DNA of 64,000 bases from Pseudomonas sp. MWU13-2100 (GCF_023242365.1 NZ_JALLIX010000002.1:242196-306195), one strand, 5' to 3'. Shown: positions 26,257 to 35,269, counted from the stretch's first letter. Numbers and translations are program-made. The notes: a model not told the origin generated them from the sequence alone.

Positions 26257-27030
26257 TCACTTGGTGGTGTAGCCGCCGTTGATCAGGATCGTCTGGCCGG
26301 TGACCCACCAGCCGTCGCTGACCAGATTGCGAATGAACGGCACCACGTCTCCGATATCGGTCAACCCGGTGCGGGAGAATGGCGACAGGGCCGCCGCAGT
26401 TTTATGGTAGTTGACCGCGTCCTGCCCTTCAGCCGGGTAGAAAAACGGCGTGTCCATGGGCCCCGGGCCCACCGCCGTAACCGAAATGCCGCGCGCGCCC
26501 AACTCTTTCGCCGCAGCCCGAGTAAAGTGCTCGACGGGGGCCTTGCCGCCGGCATAGGCCGCATAGAAAGGCGTGAACGCGCCTAGCAGCGAGGTGACGA
26601 TGGAGCAGATCTTGCCGTTGTCGTTGAGCTGTTTGCCCGCCTCCTTGATAAAGAAGAACGCGGACTTGGCATTGACCGCCATCATTTCGTCGTACTCGGC
26701 CTCACTGATGTCAGCCATCGGCTTTTTCAAGACTTTGCCGACGGTGTTGATCGCAATGTCCGGCCGTCCAACGGCCGCCACCGCGTCCTTGAAAAGCTTT
26801 TCCACCGCGCCGGCCGTGGTCAGATCAGCCTGCAACGCCACGGCCTCGGCGCCCAGCGCCTTGATCGCCGCCACGGTGGCCTCGGCGTCAGGCTGGCTGG
26901 CGGCGCTGTTGTAATGCACCACCACGGCCTTGGCCCCCTGTTGCGCCAGGTCCCGAGCGATAAGCCCGCCCAGATTCTTGGCGCCCCCGGCGACAAGCAC
27001 CACTTTACCTTTGATGGAATGGTCCGGCAT
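26257..27030 (-). CDS. Short-chain dehydrogenase/reductase
   Basis: The 257-aa product is a classical SDR. It has VVLVAGGAKNLGGLIARDL (cofactor loop with GGxxxxG spacing), INTVGKVLKKP, the active-site YAGGK (Tyr-x3-Lys) near residue 160, and the C-terminal TGQTILINGGYTTK. The cofactor loop GGAKNLG and the following HYNS resemble NADP-preferring members. The substrate is unknown. The ATG at 27030 gives the normal SDR start, and longer frames upstream are not family-like. It lies upstream of the LtrA and LysR genes on the same strand and is divergent from the FadL-type gene. Confidence 0.86.
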   Translation of the reverse strand: MPDHSIKGKVVLVAGGAKNLGGLIARDLAQQGAKAVVVHYNSAASQPDAEATVAAIKALGAEAVALQADLTTAGAVEKLFKDAVAAVGRPDIAINTVGKVLKKPMADISEAEYDEMMAVNAKSAFFFIKEAGKQLNDNGKICSIVTSLLGAFTPFYAAYAGGKAPVEHFTRAAAKELGARGISVTAVGPGPMDTPFFYPAEGQDAVNYHKTAAALSPFSRTGLTDIGDVVPFIRNLVSDGWWVTGQTILINGGYTTK

Positions 27031-27364
27031 GGCGTAGCTCCTGGCGAATGAAAGTACGCCACAGTCTAGAGAGGCATTGCACAAAGATAAGCCAGTGAAT
27101 AGTGGATGGACTGTCCAGAGAGTGCGACTAATCATCAGTGCCGAACAGCAGCCACTTGAGAAAATCTCGGCAGGCGCTGAAAAAGCCATGACTCATCAGC
27201 CACTTCTATCGTGATTCATAACAAATACTTATTCTCGGAAAGAATCGACCAAATCTGGTCGGATTGCCCTACAAACCGCTCTATCTCAGGCAATACAGCC
27301 TATGGCATCAAAACTGAAACATTGGTAATTTGCGCCGCACGTGATTACCCCCAGAGTTCTAATA
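27031..27364. promoter_or_regulatory. Divergent promoter region between the SDR and FadL-type genes
   Basis: This 334-bp region is visibly more AT-rich in its right half than its neighbours. It contains a small perfect palindrome, TGGACTGTCCA (27107-27117), about 75 bp upstream of the SDR start. I see no gene in it. It should hold the promoters for both divergent genes. Confidence 0.4.
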
Positions 27365-28615
27365 ATGAAAAAAGTCATGCTCAAGACCACACTCAGCCTT
27401 GCCGTAACCCTGGCCTCCAGCCAACTTTTCGCCAGTGGTATTGCCATCAACGAACAAAGCATCAGCGGGATGGGGACCGGTTATGCCGGTCGCTCGTCTT
27501 CCGCCGAAGATGCCAGCACCCTTTACGGTAACCCGGCCGGCATGTCGCTGCTCAAGCGCGACCAGGTGACTGCCGGTGTCGCGGTGCTGGATGCCAAGAC
27601 CGATATCAAGAACACCAGCGGCGGTCGCCCGGGCGGCACCAACGACGGTGATATGGTCCCGTTCACGTCCGTCCCCAATGCCTTCTTCGTCAAACAGCTG
27701 GGCAACGGCTGGGCAGTGGGTCTGGGCGCCTACGCGCCTTTCGGCCTGATCACCGATTATGAAAGTGGCTTTGCCGGCAGCAACTACGGCCAGAAGAGCG
27801 AAGTCAAGGTTGTCACCCTGCAACCGACTGTCAGCTACGCCATCAACGACGTGGTTTCCATCGGCTTCGGTCCGACCTTCAACCGTATCAACGGCGAGCT
27901 GAGCTCCACGTTGCCGATTGGTAACGGCTTTGTCGACGTCAAGGGCGACGACACGGCAGTGGGCTACAACGTCGGTGTGATTGTCCAACCGACCGATACC
28001 ACCCGCCTGGGCCTGACCTACCACTCCAAGGTCAGCTACTCGCTGGACGGCCACACCAGCGTCACCGGCCTCACCGGTTTCGGTATTCCCAACGCCCGCT
28101 ACAAGACCTCCCTGGATATCACCACACCAGAGAACGTGGACTTCTCGCTCACCCAGAAACTGGATGATCAGTGGACCGTCTATGGCGGTGCCACCTGGAC
28201 CCGCTGGAGCCGCCTGCAAAACATCACCATCAACAACCAGGGTGTGACCGGCCCGCTCGCCGGTCAGCTGACCAGCAGCACCGAGCCCCAGAACTGGCAT
28301 GACACCTGGGCCTCGGCCATTGGCGTGTCCTACCGGGTCAACAAGGAATGGGTCCTGCGCAGCGGCTTGTCGTTCGACCAGGCACCGACCAACAACACCG
28401 ACCGTTCCGTGCGTATCCCGACGGGTGATCGCCGTGTCATCAGCTTCGGTGCCGGCTACAGCCCGACCGACGACCTGACCATCGACCTCGCCGTCTCCTA
28501 CCTCAAGGAAGAAGACGTCAACGTCAACCTGAACAACCCGCAAAAAGGCTCCTACAGCGCTCAGTACTCAAACAGCGCCTGGGGCTATGGCCTGGGCTTT
28601 ACGTACAAGTTCTGA
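27365..28615 (+). CDS. FadL/OmpP1 family outer-membrane transport protein
   Basis: The 416-aa product has a signal peptide (ending QLFASG) and the FadL N-terminal hatch: GIAINEQSISGMGTGYAGRSSSAEDASTLYGNPAGM in two short blocks at about 23-58. The rest is beta-strand-like with alternating aromatic residues and ends in FTYKF, a terminal aromatic typical of outer-membrane barrels. FadL proteins take up long-chain fatty acids or other hydrophobic compounds. The ATG at 27365 opens the signal peptide with MKK. A GTG at 27341 is less likely. Confidence 0.9.
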   Translation: MKKVMLKTTLSLAVTLASSQLFASGIAINEQSISGMGTGYAGRSSSAEDASTLYGNPAGMSLLKRDQVTAGVAVLDAKTDIKNTSGGRPGGTNDGDMVPFTSVPNAFFVKQLGNGWAVGLGAYAPFGLITDYESGFAGSNYGQKSEVKVVTLQPTVSYAINDVVSIGFGPTFNRINGELSSTLPIGNGFVDVKGDDTAVGYNVGVIVQPTDTTRLGLTYHSKVSYSLDGHTSVTGLTGFGIPNARYKTSLDITTPENVDFSLTQKLDDQWTVYGGATWTRWSRLQNITINNQGVTGPLAGQLTSSTEPQNWHDTWASAIGVSYRVNKEWVLRSGLSFDQAPTNNTDRSVRIPTGDRRVISFGAGYSPTDDLTIDLAVSYLKEEDVNVNLNNPQKGSYSAQYSNSAWGYGLGFTYKF

Positions 28616-28753
28616 TACAGCGCGAGCCTGCAGCGCGCGCCGGCTGTTTACCGGAGCGCATCAGGCGTTAAACGTGTGCCAGGGGGCTATACTGATTTCA
28701 CTCTGTTGATCAGAACCACCCTCGATCGCTGCATAGCCCTCCTGGCAGGACAC

Positions 28754-29491
28754 GTGAAACATTCGACACTGACTGCAGCGATACTCTGTCTATTGCTCGG
28801 CACTCCCGTCCGGGCCGAGCAGTATCAGGTCGTTACTGAAGAGTGGGCGCCCTACAACTACCTGGAGAACAATCAGCTCACCGGCATGTCCACGGAGATC
28901 GTCCGGGACATAATGGCGCTGACCGGGGATAACTTTGAGGTGCTGCTGCTGCCCAGCATGCGAAGCACCCACGCATTGAATACCCGGCCCAGGACCATCA
29001 TGTATTCCCTGTTCCGCACCGCACAGCGCGAACCGTTATACAAGTGGGTCGGACCGATCGTCGAAGAGTCCATTTACCCCTATCAGTTAGCCAATGCGCA
29101 GCCTCCCGTGAATTCCCTGGAGCAACTGCTGCATGCCCCCCGGATCACGACCAGACAGGCCGGCCTGATCCCCGAGGTCCTGCAGGCACGGGGCTTCAAT
29201 AACCTGGAAAAAGTTGCGACCGAGAGTCGGCAGCTCTACCGCATGCTGCTGGCCGGACGTACCGGCATCATCATAGGCGACACCGCTGCGGGGGTGGCTT
29301 ACTACAGCAGCCAGTTGGACATCGCTCCCGGTACGCTGCGGCAGATACCCATCGAGCTCTATCGCTCATCGCTGTACATCGCCTTCAGCCGCGACTGTGA
29401 CGACAAACTGGTGGCTGCCTGGGCCGGCGCCCTGGAGCAACTGCGCCGCTCGGGCGAGCTGGAGCGCATCCAGGACCGGTACAGGCAATGA
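28754..29491 (+). CDS. Periplasmic binding protein, family 3-like
   Basis: From the GTG at 28754, which has AGGA a few bases upstream, the product is 245 aa with a short signal peptide (ILCLLLGTPVRAEQ). The domain resembles family 3 binding proteins: VVTEEWAPYNYLENNQLTGMSTEIVRDIM, FRTAQREPLYKWVGPI, and the C-terminal ELERIQDRYRQ. It is of the stand-alone type common in Pseudomonas, encoded without ABC transporter genes. A longer frame from 28676 would add unlike residues. The ligand is unknown. Confidence 0.8.
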   Translation: MKHSTLTAAILCLLLGTPVRAEQYQVVTEEWAPYNYLENNQLTGMSTEIVRDIMALTGDNFEVLLLPSMRSTHALNTRPRTIMYSLFRTAQREPLYKWVGPIVEESIYPYQLANAQPPVNSLEQLLHAPRITTRQAGLIPEVLQARGFNNLEKVATESRQLYRMLLAGRTGIIIGDTAAGVAYYSSQLDIAPGTLRQIPIELYRSSLYIAFSRDCDDKLVAAWAGALEQLRRSGELERIQDRYRQ

Positions 29492-29542
29492 AAACGCGGA
29501 AACAGCCCGAACCCGCTTCGTAAACACTGTCAACTTTGAGTC

Positions 29543-29701
29543 GACCTCTGCCTCTGGGGGCTGTCGTGGCAGATCACCCCACGGGCCTTGATGAGCGCGA
29601 TCGCCAATCCTGATCAAGCGGCGGCCAAGCGAGCGTTCTAGGCCATGATGGGCATGAGAAAGATCGATATCGCGCTGATCGAAGCGGCGCTGAAGGGTTA
29701 G
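29543..29701 (+). pseudogene. Decayed C-terminus of a VOC/PhnB-like protein
   Basis: In one frame the DNA reads LSWQITPRALMSAI, ANPDQAAAKRAF, stop (TAG at 29639), AMMGMRKIDIALIEAA, stop. This is the usual C-terminal end of PhnB-type VOC proteins (often annotated as 3-demethylubiquinone methyltransferase-like). The glutamine or lysine codon normally following the Phe has become TAG, and no upstream part of the gene remains in this gap. It is therefore a remnant, about 80 bp upstream of an intact VOC gene. Confidence 0.65.
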
Positions 29702-29781
29702 CAGCAGGGCTTGGGGTCAAGCGTTTGGACAGGGAGGAAATCCGACTATGCTGAACGCTCCCGCCTCACCAGGAGCCCGTT

Positions 29782-30135
29782 ATGACCGTCCGCCGCATCA
29801 TCGCCAACCTGACCAGCCAGCGCCCCGCCGAGATCGCGACTTTTTATAGCGAGCTGTTCGATATCGCCCCGGTGATGGACCACGGCTGGATCATCACCCT
29901 GGCCTCCGACAGTCAGGCCGTCGCGCAACTGAGCATCGCCAGTGAAGGTGGCTCCGGCGCGCCGGTACCGCAACTGTCCATCGAAGTGGACAACCTCGAC
30001 GCGGTGTTCGAACGGGCGCAACGTGCCGACTACGAGATCCCCTACCCGCTGACCGTCGAACCCTGGGGCGTGCGGCGATTCTTCGTGCGTGATCCGTTGG
30101 GTACGTTGATCAATGTACTGCAACACAGTGACTGA
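29782..30135 (+). CDS. VOC (glyoxalase/bleomycin-resistance) family protein
   Basis: The 117-aa product has the VOC module pattern: an N-terminal RRIIANLTSQRPAEIATFYSELF, and a C-terminal FFVRDPLGTLINVLQH that carries the expected metal-ligand strand. Single-domain VOC proteins of this size dimerise to form the active site. The substrate cannot be read. A clear CAGGAG site precedes the ATG. It ends 3 bp before the convergent cytochrome b561 gene. Confidence 0.85.
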   Translation: MTVRRIIANLTSQRPAEIATFYSELFDIAPVMDHGWIITLASDSQAVAQLSIASEGGSGAPVPQLSIEVDNLDAVFERAQRADYEIPYPLTVEPWGVRRFFVRDPLGTLINVLQHSD

Positions 30136-30138
30136 ACT

Positions 30139-30669
30139 TTATAGCATCCGACGCAGCACCGGGTTGCCGCGAAGCTGATGCCGCACCACAGCTGCCAGGT
30201 GCAACGCCACCAGCGCGGCCAACATCGTGCAGAGCAGATGATGCAGTTGCTGAATCTCCGCCAGGGCTGGCAGGGAATGAAGCAACTGCGGCAACGGCAT
30301 GATCCCAAGCAACAGCACGGGATGGTTCATCATCACCACCCCGGTCAGCAATACGCCACTGACGCAGAGATAGATCAGGGTATGGGTCAGTTTGGCGATG
30401 TTTTTCTGCAGATCTCCGGTCCCCGTCGACTGTTCGGACGATGTGCTCAAGTACAGCCACAAGCGCCAGGCAAATAGCGGGATAAACAGCGAGGTTATTT
30501 GCGGATTGACGCTTTCCACCCACTGACGAAGTGGATGATTGACAGGTAGCAAGGTCACACCGAAGCCGCTCAACGTGGCCCAGAGGATAACCAGCGCGGA
30601 GATCCAATGCAGGTAGATACGGGTAGTCGTGTAGGGCTTGGGGGGTGATTGCAAGACGAGGTGGACCAT
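30139..30669 (-). CDS. Cytochrome b561 family protein
   Basis: The 176-aa product has four hydrophobic helices and the His pattern of diheme cytochrome b561 (YTTTRIYLHWISAL, AKLTHTLIYLCV, and HHLLCTMLAALVALHLAAVVRHQLRG, each with His in a helix). It transfers electrons across the inner membrane, often from quinol or to superoxide-related partners. I start at the ATG at 30669, which begins just before the first soluble segment. A longer start at 30687 is possible. Confidence 0.83.
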   Translation of the reverse strand: MVHLVLQSPPKPYTTTRIYLHWISALVILWATLSGFGVTLLPVNHPLRQWVESVNPQITSLFIPLFAWRLWLYLSTSSEQSTGTGDLQKNIAKLTHTLIYLCVSGVLLTGVVMMNHPVLLLGIMPLPQLLHSLPALAEIQQLHHLLCTMLAALVALHLAAVVRHQLRGNPVLRRML

Positions 30670-31106
30670 AAAATCGCGCGGCGCCAAATATTAAGAAAGA
30701 TTTGCATTTAGATTTGCAGTGCCACGGTACTCTCCCGCTATTCGCACTGCAAGGCCTTGGCCGCCCTACCCTGAGCGTTTGCGGGGTTGGGATACGCTGC
30801 GTCGATGAATTGCCCTCGCCACAATCGGTAATCATCCTGGCCTTGTCGCTGTGCGGCCTGGGCACTAGGCTTCGAATGTCGCTGCTCATTCAGCGACCGG
30901 GCCTGGAAACCCGCCAAGAAATCAGGCGCTGGACGCGGCCATGGAGAAGGATGGAGAACGTTATGCCTGGGCGTCCCACTACCTTTGCGAAATGGGCAAA
31001 GCGCTGGTTGATGACCTGAACCAGAGAATGTTGTCTGGCCAAAAGGCCTAGGCTGGGAATCGGAAGTTACTGACCATTCGCAATTGCCGGCCCGCACCAA
31101 ACGGCT
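30670..31106. other. Gene-poor region between cytochrome b561 and the REPIN
   Basis: Apart from a doubtful 36-codon frame (30941-31051) I see no gene in these 437 bp. Several long frames overlap each other without ribosome-binding sites or recognisable motifs. The section is probably decayed sequence. Confidence 0.4.
30941..31051 (+). CDS. Possible small protein or gene remnant (36 aa)
   Basis: A short frame from ATG 30941 gives a charged, protein-like sequence (MEKDGERYAWASHYLCEMGKA... then DDLNQRMLSGQKA). No ribosome-binding site is visible, and the frame continues upstream without a better start. Composition suggests a real protein tail, perhaps the end of a decayed gene. I do not recognise it. 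Confidence 0.25.
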   Translation: MEKDGERYAWASHYLCEMGKALVDDLNQRMLSGQKA

Positions 31107-31205
31107 GTTGTAGGAGCAAGCTTGCTCGCGATGGACGTTAACGATGACGCGGGCTACCTGATGCACTGCGGCACTTTTGTACTCATCGAGCAAGAGCAGC
31201 TCAGG
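31107..31205. repeat. REPIN-like element with one intact and one decayed REP
   Basis: TTGTAGGAGCAAGCTTGCTCGCGA at 31108-31131 (given here in part as GGAGCAAGCTTGCTC) is a standard REP of P. fluorescens-group genomes. Its palindromic core is followed by the spacer ATGGACGTTAACGATGACGC. The expected inverse copy at about 31183-31205 is degraded: ATCGAGCAAGAGCAGCTCA instead of a full inverted REP. Such elements are mobilised by a RAYT transposase encoded elsewhere and lie between genes. Confidence 0.75.
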
Positions 31206-31223
31206 TGTCGCTCATTCGCAAAC

Positions 31224-31264
31224 AAAAAAAGCCCCGCCACCGAATACGGTGCGGGGCAAAAAAA
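31224..31264 (-). terminator. Rho-independent terminator, works in both directions
   Basis: GCCCCGC-C-ACCG (31231-31242) pairs with CGGTGCGGGGC (31247-31257) around AATA, with A7 on one side and A7 on the other. Read on the minus strand it is a strong hairpin followed by a T-run, about 55 bp after the lipoprotein stop. Confidence 0.85.
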
Positions 31265-31318
31265 TGGTCAGTTGCGGTCAACCAAAGCGGCGCGATAAAA
31301 AGCGCTTACCGGCCGAAC

Positions 31319-31660
31319 TCAGATGCAATCCTGCGCCGCACGCTCGAAACTCGAAGGCAGGAAATTCGAAGCCAACAAATGCCGCTCGTAAACAAATACC
31401 TTCCCGCCCGTCCCGGCCTTGTGGGCTTCCAGCACGTTGTCCGCCGAGACTTTGCTTGTCACCACGATCCGGTAGCTGTGCTGGGTCTGCGAGACGATCG
31501 GGTTCAACGCGCTGCGCTGCAATTTCGGTATGACGCAATCAGCGTACTGGGCTGGGGTCTTGCTGGTCTGCAAGGTCAGGGTCGGGTCATTCGGCGCGGA
31601 GGCACAACCGGCCAGCAACAAGGAGCCAAACGCCAGGGCAGGCACAAATAAAGGGCGCAT
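31319..31660 (-). CDS. Small lipoprotein of unknown function
   Basis: From the ATG at 31660 the product is 113 aa with a lipoprotein signal peptide: hydrophobic residues, then a LLAGC lipobox with Cys near 19, followed by ASAPNDP. The mature part is about 90 aa and includes ADCVIPKLQRSAL and RIVVTSKVSADNVLEAHKAG, with a C-terminal Cys pair partner (AAQDCI). AGGATGAG lies about 8 bp upstream of this ATG. An ATG at 31669 would add three residues. Similar small lipoproteins are common in Pseudomonas, but the function is unknown. A strong terminator follows. Confidence 0.75.
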   Translation of the reverse strand: MRPLFVPALAFGSLLLAGCASAPNDPTLTLQTSKTPAQYADCVIPKLQRSALNPIVSQTQHSYRIVVTSKVSADNVLEAHKAGTGGKVFVYERHLLASNFLPSSFERAAQDCI

Positions 31661-31815
31661 CAATCTCATCCTGAAAACAAACTGTGTGTTCGATGCCGCT
31701 GATTTTCCGGTTATTCTCGACAAAGTAAAACCTGCATTTCGTGATGGTCGGTATTACGTCTAGCAATAGATGCGCGCCATGCAGGCAACGACACACCCAA
31801 TCACAATTAGAAAAG

Positions 31816-32070
31816 ATGAATGAGGACACCTCATTGAGAACGTTTGACTTGATCCGCGACGCCGTTTTGCCTGATTTCCGTGAGCGAGTGGCCGATTACC
31901 TGGTCCAGTACGAAACCGTGCTGCTGTCCGAAAACGCGGCCGACCCGGTTCTGACCCAAGCCACCGCCAATCAGTTGCGCGGTTATCTGCGCGGGCTGAA
32001 CACCACGCGGGTATTGGGCATGGCGGATTGGGAGGAGCTGGATAGACGGGTGGTGAATACCTGGCTCTAG
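31816..32070 (+). CDS. Conserved-looking hypothetical protein, 84 aa
   Basis: The 84-aa product is acidic and helical (SLRTFDLIRDAVLPDFRERV, NAADPVLTQATANQLRGYLRGL). It has no signal peptide or motif I recognise. The start is the ATG at 31816. No strong ribosome-binding site is seen. Codon use is like the neighbours, so it is probably a real gene. It lies alone between the lipoprotein and cheV. Confidence 0.6.
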   Translation: MNEDTSLRTFDLIRDAVLPDFRERVADYLVQYETVLLSENAADPVLTQATANQLRGYLRGLNTTRVLGMADWEELDRRVVNTWL

Positions 32071-32136
32071 CGAACCGAGCATGAGCGATGCCTCCCCCGG
32101 CCCACGGCCCGCTTCGCATTGAGCGCCAACAGGCGA

Positions 32137-33069
32137 TCAGCCCTTGCCGACCGCCTGTATACGCGCAACCACGCGACTGGCCAGGTCATCGGGGCGAAAC
32201 TTGGCCAAAAAATCATCCGCTCCGACCTTCTTGATCATCGCCTGGTTGAAAATGCCCGATAAAGACGTGTGCAAAACAATATGCAACTTCTGCAGTCGAG
32301 GGTCATTTCTCACCTCGGCGGTCAGGGTGTAACCGTCCATCTCCGGCATTTCTATATCGGAGATCATCATCAGCAGTTCGTCCGCCGGTGACTTTCCCCC
32401 GTCGAGCATGCCATGCAGGTAATCCAGCGCCTGGCGACCATCATTGAGTGCAATCACCTTTACGCCTACCGATTCCAGGCAGCGACTGACCTGCTTGCGG
32501 GCCACGACCGAGTCGTCCACCGTCAGTACGATGAATTCGGGAGCCTTGGCATTGGTCTGGGCATCGATCACCCCCAGGGAGATGACTTCACTGGTGGGCG
32601 CCACCTCGGACAAGACCTTCTCGACATCAATGATTTCCACCAGCCGGTTATCGACCCGGGTCACGGCGGTCAGGTAATGATCGGCGCCACTGCCCTTGGG
32701 GGGCGGATGAATATCCTCCCAGTTCAGATTCACAATATGCTCGACCGCCGAGACCAGGAAACCCTGGGTCTTGGTGTTGTATTCGGTAATGATCACGAAC
32801 GCCGAGGCCATGTCCTGGACCCCAGGCAAACCGGTGGCCCGCGCCAGATCGAGGATCGGAATGGCGATGCCGCGAATAGTGGCCACACCGCAGACCACGG
32901 GGTGGGACTTGGGCATGATATGCAACGCGGGACAGGGCATGACCTCTCGCACCTTGAACACGTTGATGCCATAGAGTTGACGCTCGTCGAAGCGGAACAA
33001 CAGCAATTCGAGGCGATTCTGCCCCACCAGCTGGGTTCGACTGTTCACGGACTCCATCAGACCTGCCAT
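32137..33069 (-). CDS. cheV: Chemotaxis coupling protein CheV
   Basis: The 310-aa product has an N-terminal CheW-like domain (LELLLFRFDERQLYGINVFKVREV, GVATIRGIAIPILDL) and a C-terminal receiver domain (VLTVDDSVVARKQV, the phosphorylation Asp in MMISDIEMPEMDGY, and LHTSLSG with the conserved Thr/Ser). CheV links receptors to CheA and is tuned by phosphorylation. The ATG at 33069 has a GGGGGTGG site upstream, so the longer frame from 33087 is unlikely. It is divergent from a chemoreceptor gene across about 390 bp. Confidence 0.92.
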   Translation of the reverse strand: MAGLMESVNSRTQLVGQNRLELLLFRFDERQLYGINVFKVREVMPCPALHIMPKSHPVVCGVATIRGIAIPILDLARATGLPGVQDMASAFVIITEYNTKTQGFLVSAVEHIVNLNWEDIHPPPKGSGADHYLTAVTRVDNRLVEIIDVEKVLSEVAPTSEVISLGVIDAQTNAKAPEFIVLTVDDSVVARKQVSRCLESVGVKVIALNDGRQALDYLHGMLDGGKSPADELLMMISDIEMPEMDGYTLTAEVRNDPRLQKLHIVLHTSLSGIFNQAMIKKVGADDFLAKFRPDDLASRVVARIQAVGKG

Positions 33070-33462
33070 CACCACCCCCTTGAGCACTCAATTGCCAGTC
33101 CCCGCCCACCGTGGTCGGGAGTGGTTGATATCGTTGGTCCGCCACCTGCGAAGTCGTTCCAAAAGGCGTAAACACGATCAAGCGGATCGCGCAATAGAGG
33201 CTGTGAGCGCTGACTGGCGTTAAAAAATCATCGCCGCATGCGTGCCCCTCCGCCATCGGCGCATCCCTATTTTTGGGTAGGGATCGCAGGATACAGGGTA
33301 GGAAATTCCCTAGAGCGTAGCTCGCCTGACCACCCTCCGCCCGCAAGGAGCAGCGCCATCACAGTCCGAACATGAAATTCCTGCCATCCACAAAAGTGTC
33401 ATAAAGCCATCATGCAATTTTGTTACAACCAATGGTGTAGTTCTCACTAAGAGCCCGCCCCT
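33070..33462. promoter_or_regulatory. Intergenic region between cheV and the chemoreceptor gene
   Basis: About 393 bp without a reliable open frame. Overlapping frames here are antisense to neighbours or lack starts. It should hold promoters for both divergent chemotaxis genes. I did not find a clear sigma-28 promoter by eye. Confidence 0.4.
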
Positions 33463-35136
33463 GTGAACCTTCGTTTCGCCTTTTCCCGCAAGTCTTCCCA
33501 ACGACCCGCCCTGTTGCGCCGCCTGAGTATCGGTAAGCGCCTGCTGGCCAGCTTCGGCCTCTGCGCCTTGTTGCTGGTGGCCCTGGGCGGCTTTTGTCTG
33601 ACGGCAATGCAACATATTCGCCACCAGGGCGAGTTGATCGAGCAAGGACCGCTGTCGAGTATCGCCCAGGCCGACGCCATCGCCATCGACCTGGCCAAGA
33701 TGCGCACCGAGGCCGCGCTGTTGTTGGTGTTTGCCAATGACCCGGCCGAACTGGTCAACCGCAAGATCAACCTGCAGCAGCTCAGCGCCGAGGTGAACCA
33801 GGGGTTTACCGAGTACCTGGCCAAGGTCCCGGACGGGACAGAGCGGGACTCGATCAAGTTGCTGCAGGATGCTGCGCAGCAGTTTGTCAGCCTGTTCAAG
33901 CAGGCCATCGACCTGGTCGAGCAGAAGAAAATCAGCGAGGCTACCAACCTGTCCAACAACGACCTGTCCAACCAGGGTTCGATGATGGACATGCAGGTGC
34001 AATTGCTCCGCGAGCTGAACAAGCAGACCACCGCGCAAGCCCTGGAAAATACCGCCAGCACCTTCAAGAAGGTCCAACTGCTGCTGCCCATTGTCATCGC
34101 CGTGGCGCTGGTGCTGATGCTGTTGCAGGCCTGGCGACTGAGCGTGAGCATCACCCGACCGCTGCGCCAGGCCTTGCAGGTGGCCAAGACCGTGGCCGCC
34201 GGCGATCTCAGCCAACTGGTGATCGCCCATGGCCAGGACGAAGTGGCGCAGCTGCTGCAGATGCTCGGGCACATGCGCGATCAGTTGCACGCGGTGATCA
34301 ATCAGATCGGTGGCGCCGTCGGCCGCCTGAACGCGGCCACCCAGGAGATGGGGGCGATCATGCACGACAGCGCCCAGGACCTGCATCAGCAATACGGCGA
34401 GATCGAACACGCCGCCACTGCCGTCACCCAGATGAGCCAGGTGGTCGAGGAAGTGGCGCGCAATGCCGTGGAGACCTCCAGCGAGTCGCGCAGCTCCAGC
34501 ACGGCCGTGCGCGAAGGCCAGCAGCAATTGGACGAGACCATGGCCGATATCAGCGTCCTGGCCGATCAGGTCGAACAGGCCAGCCTTCGCGCCCAGGCCC
34601 TGGCAATCGAAACCCAGGGCATCAGCAAGGTGCTGGAGGTGATCCGCAGCGTGGCCGCGCAGACCAACCTGCTGGCGCTCAACGCGGCCATCGAGGCGGC
34701 CCGGGCCGGTGACGCGGGACGTGGTTTTGCCGTGGTGGCCGATGAAGTACGCGGCTTGGCGCAGCGTACCGATGCGTCAACGCGGGAAATCGAAAAGATG
34801 ATGGACGGCATTCATCAGGGCACCGGCGACACGGTCCTGGCCCTGGCCGAAAGCGCCGCCCAGGCCGGCCGCACACGGCAGCGCGCGCAGGTGGCCAAGG
34901 ATGTGCTGGGGAGTATCTCCCGGTCGGTGGCCGGCATTGATGAGCGCAACCTGGTGATCGCCACCGCCGCCGAGCAGCAGGCCCAAGTGGCACGCGAGGT
35001 GGACCACAACCTGGTGCGCATCCGCGACCTGTCCATGCAGACCGCCAGCGGCGCCGCGCAAACCAGCACCGCCAGCCAGGAGCTGGGGCGGCTGGCAGTG
35101 GAGCTGGACGGGATGCTGGCGCGCTTCTCACTCTGA
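33463..35136 (+). CDS. Methyl-accepting chemotaxis protein
   Basis: The 557-aa product has a transmembrane segment at about residues 27-48, a helical periplasmic domain (about 50-200), and a second membrane segment at about 201-223. A HAMP domain follows (ITRPLRQALQVAKTVAAGDLSQ). The signalling domain ends in the hairpin tip QTNLLALNAAIEAARAGDAGRGFAVVADEVR, held intact as two blocks. The periplasmic part is of the four-helix-bundle kind and its ligand is unknown. The gene starts with a GTG at 33463. No CheB/CheR-docking pentapeptide is visible at the end. It lies divergent from cheV. Confidence 0.92.
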   Translation: MNLRFAFSRKSSQRPALLRRLSIGKRLLASFGLCALLLVALGGFCLTAMQHIRHQGELIEQGPLSSIAQADAIAIDLAKMRTEAALLLVFANDPAELVNRKINLQQLSAEVNQGFTEYLAKVPDGTERDSIKLLQDAAQQFVSLFKQAIDLVEQKKISEATNLSNNDLSNQGSMMDMQVQLLRELNKQTTAQALENTASTFKKVQLLLPIVIAVALVLMLLQAWRLSVSITRPLRQALQVAKTVAAGDLSQLVIAHGQDEVAQLLQMLGHMRDQLHAVINQIGGAVGRLNAATQEMGAIMHDSAQDLHQQYGEIEHAATAVTQMSQVVEEVARNAVETSSESRSSSTAVREGQQQLDETMADISVLADQVEQASLRAQALAIETQGISKVLEVIRSVAAQTNLLALNAAIEAARAGDAGRGFAVVADEVRGLAQRTDASTREIEKMMDGIHQGTGDTVLALAESAAQAGRTRQRAQVAKDVLGSISRSVAGIDERNLVIATAAEQQAQVAREVDHNLVRIRDLSMQTASGAAQTSTASQELGRLAVELDGMLARFSL

Positions 35137-35269
35137 CAGGCGGCACCATAGGTCAGGCAGGGCTCGGCGCAGGAGCATTTCGACACACGCGAAACCCGTT
35201 GGAAGGGATCGCTTATCGGGCTAATCTTGCTCCTAGCGCCGTCCTGAACCTCAACTGGAATCCCGCCGG

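Noticed and set aside
27359..28543. 394-codon minus-strand frame opposite the FadL-type gene
   Set aside because: Composition is that of an antisense shadow. The plus strand encodes a complete FadL protein with signal peptide.
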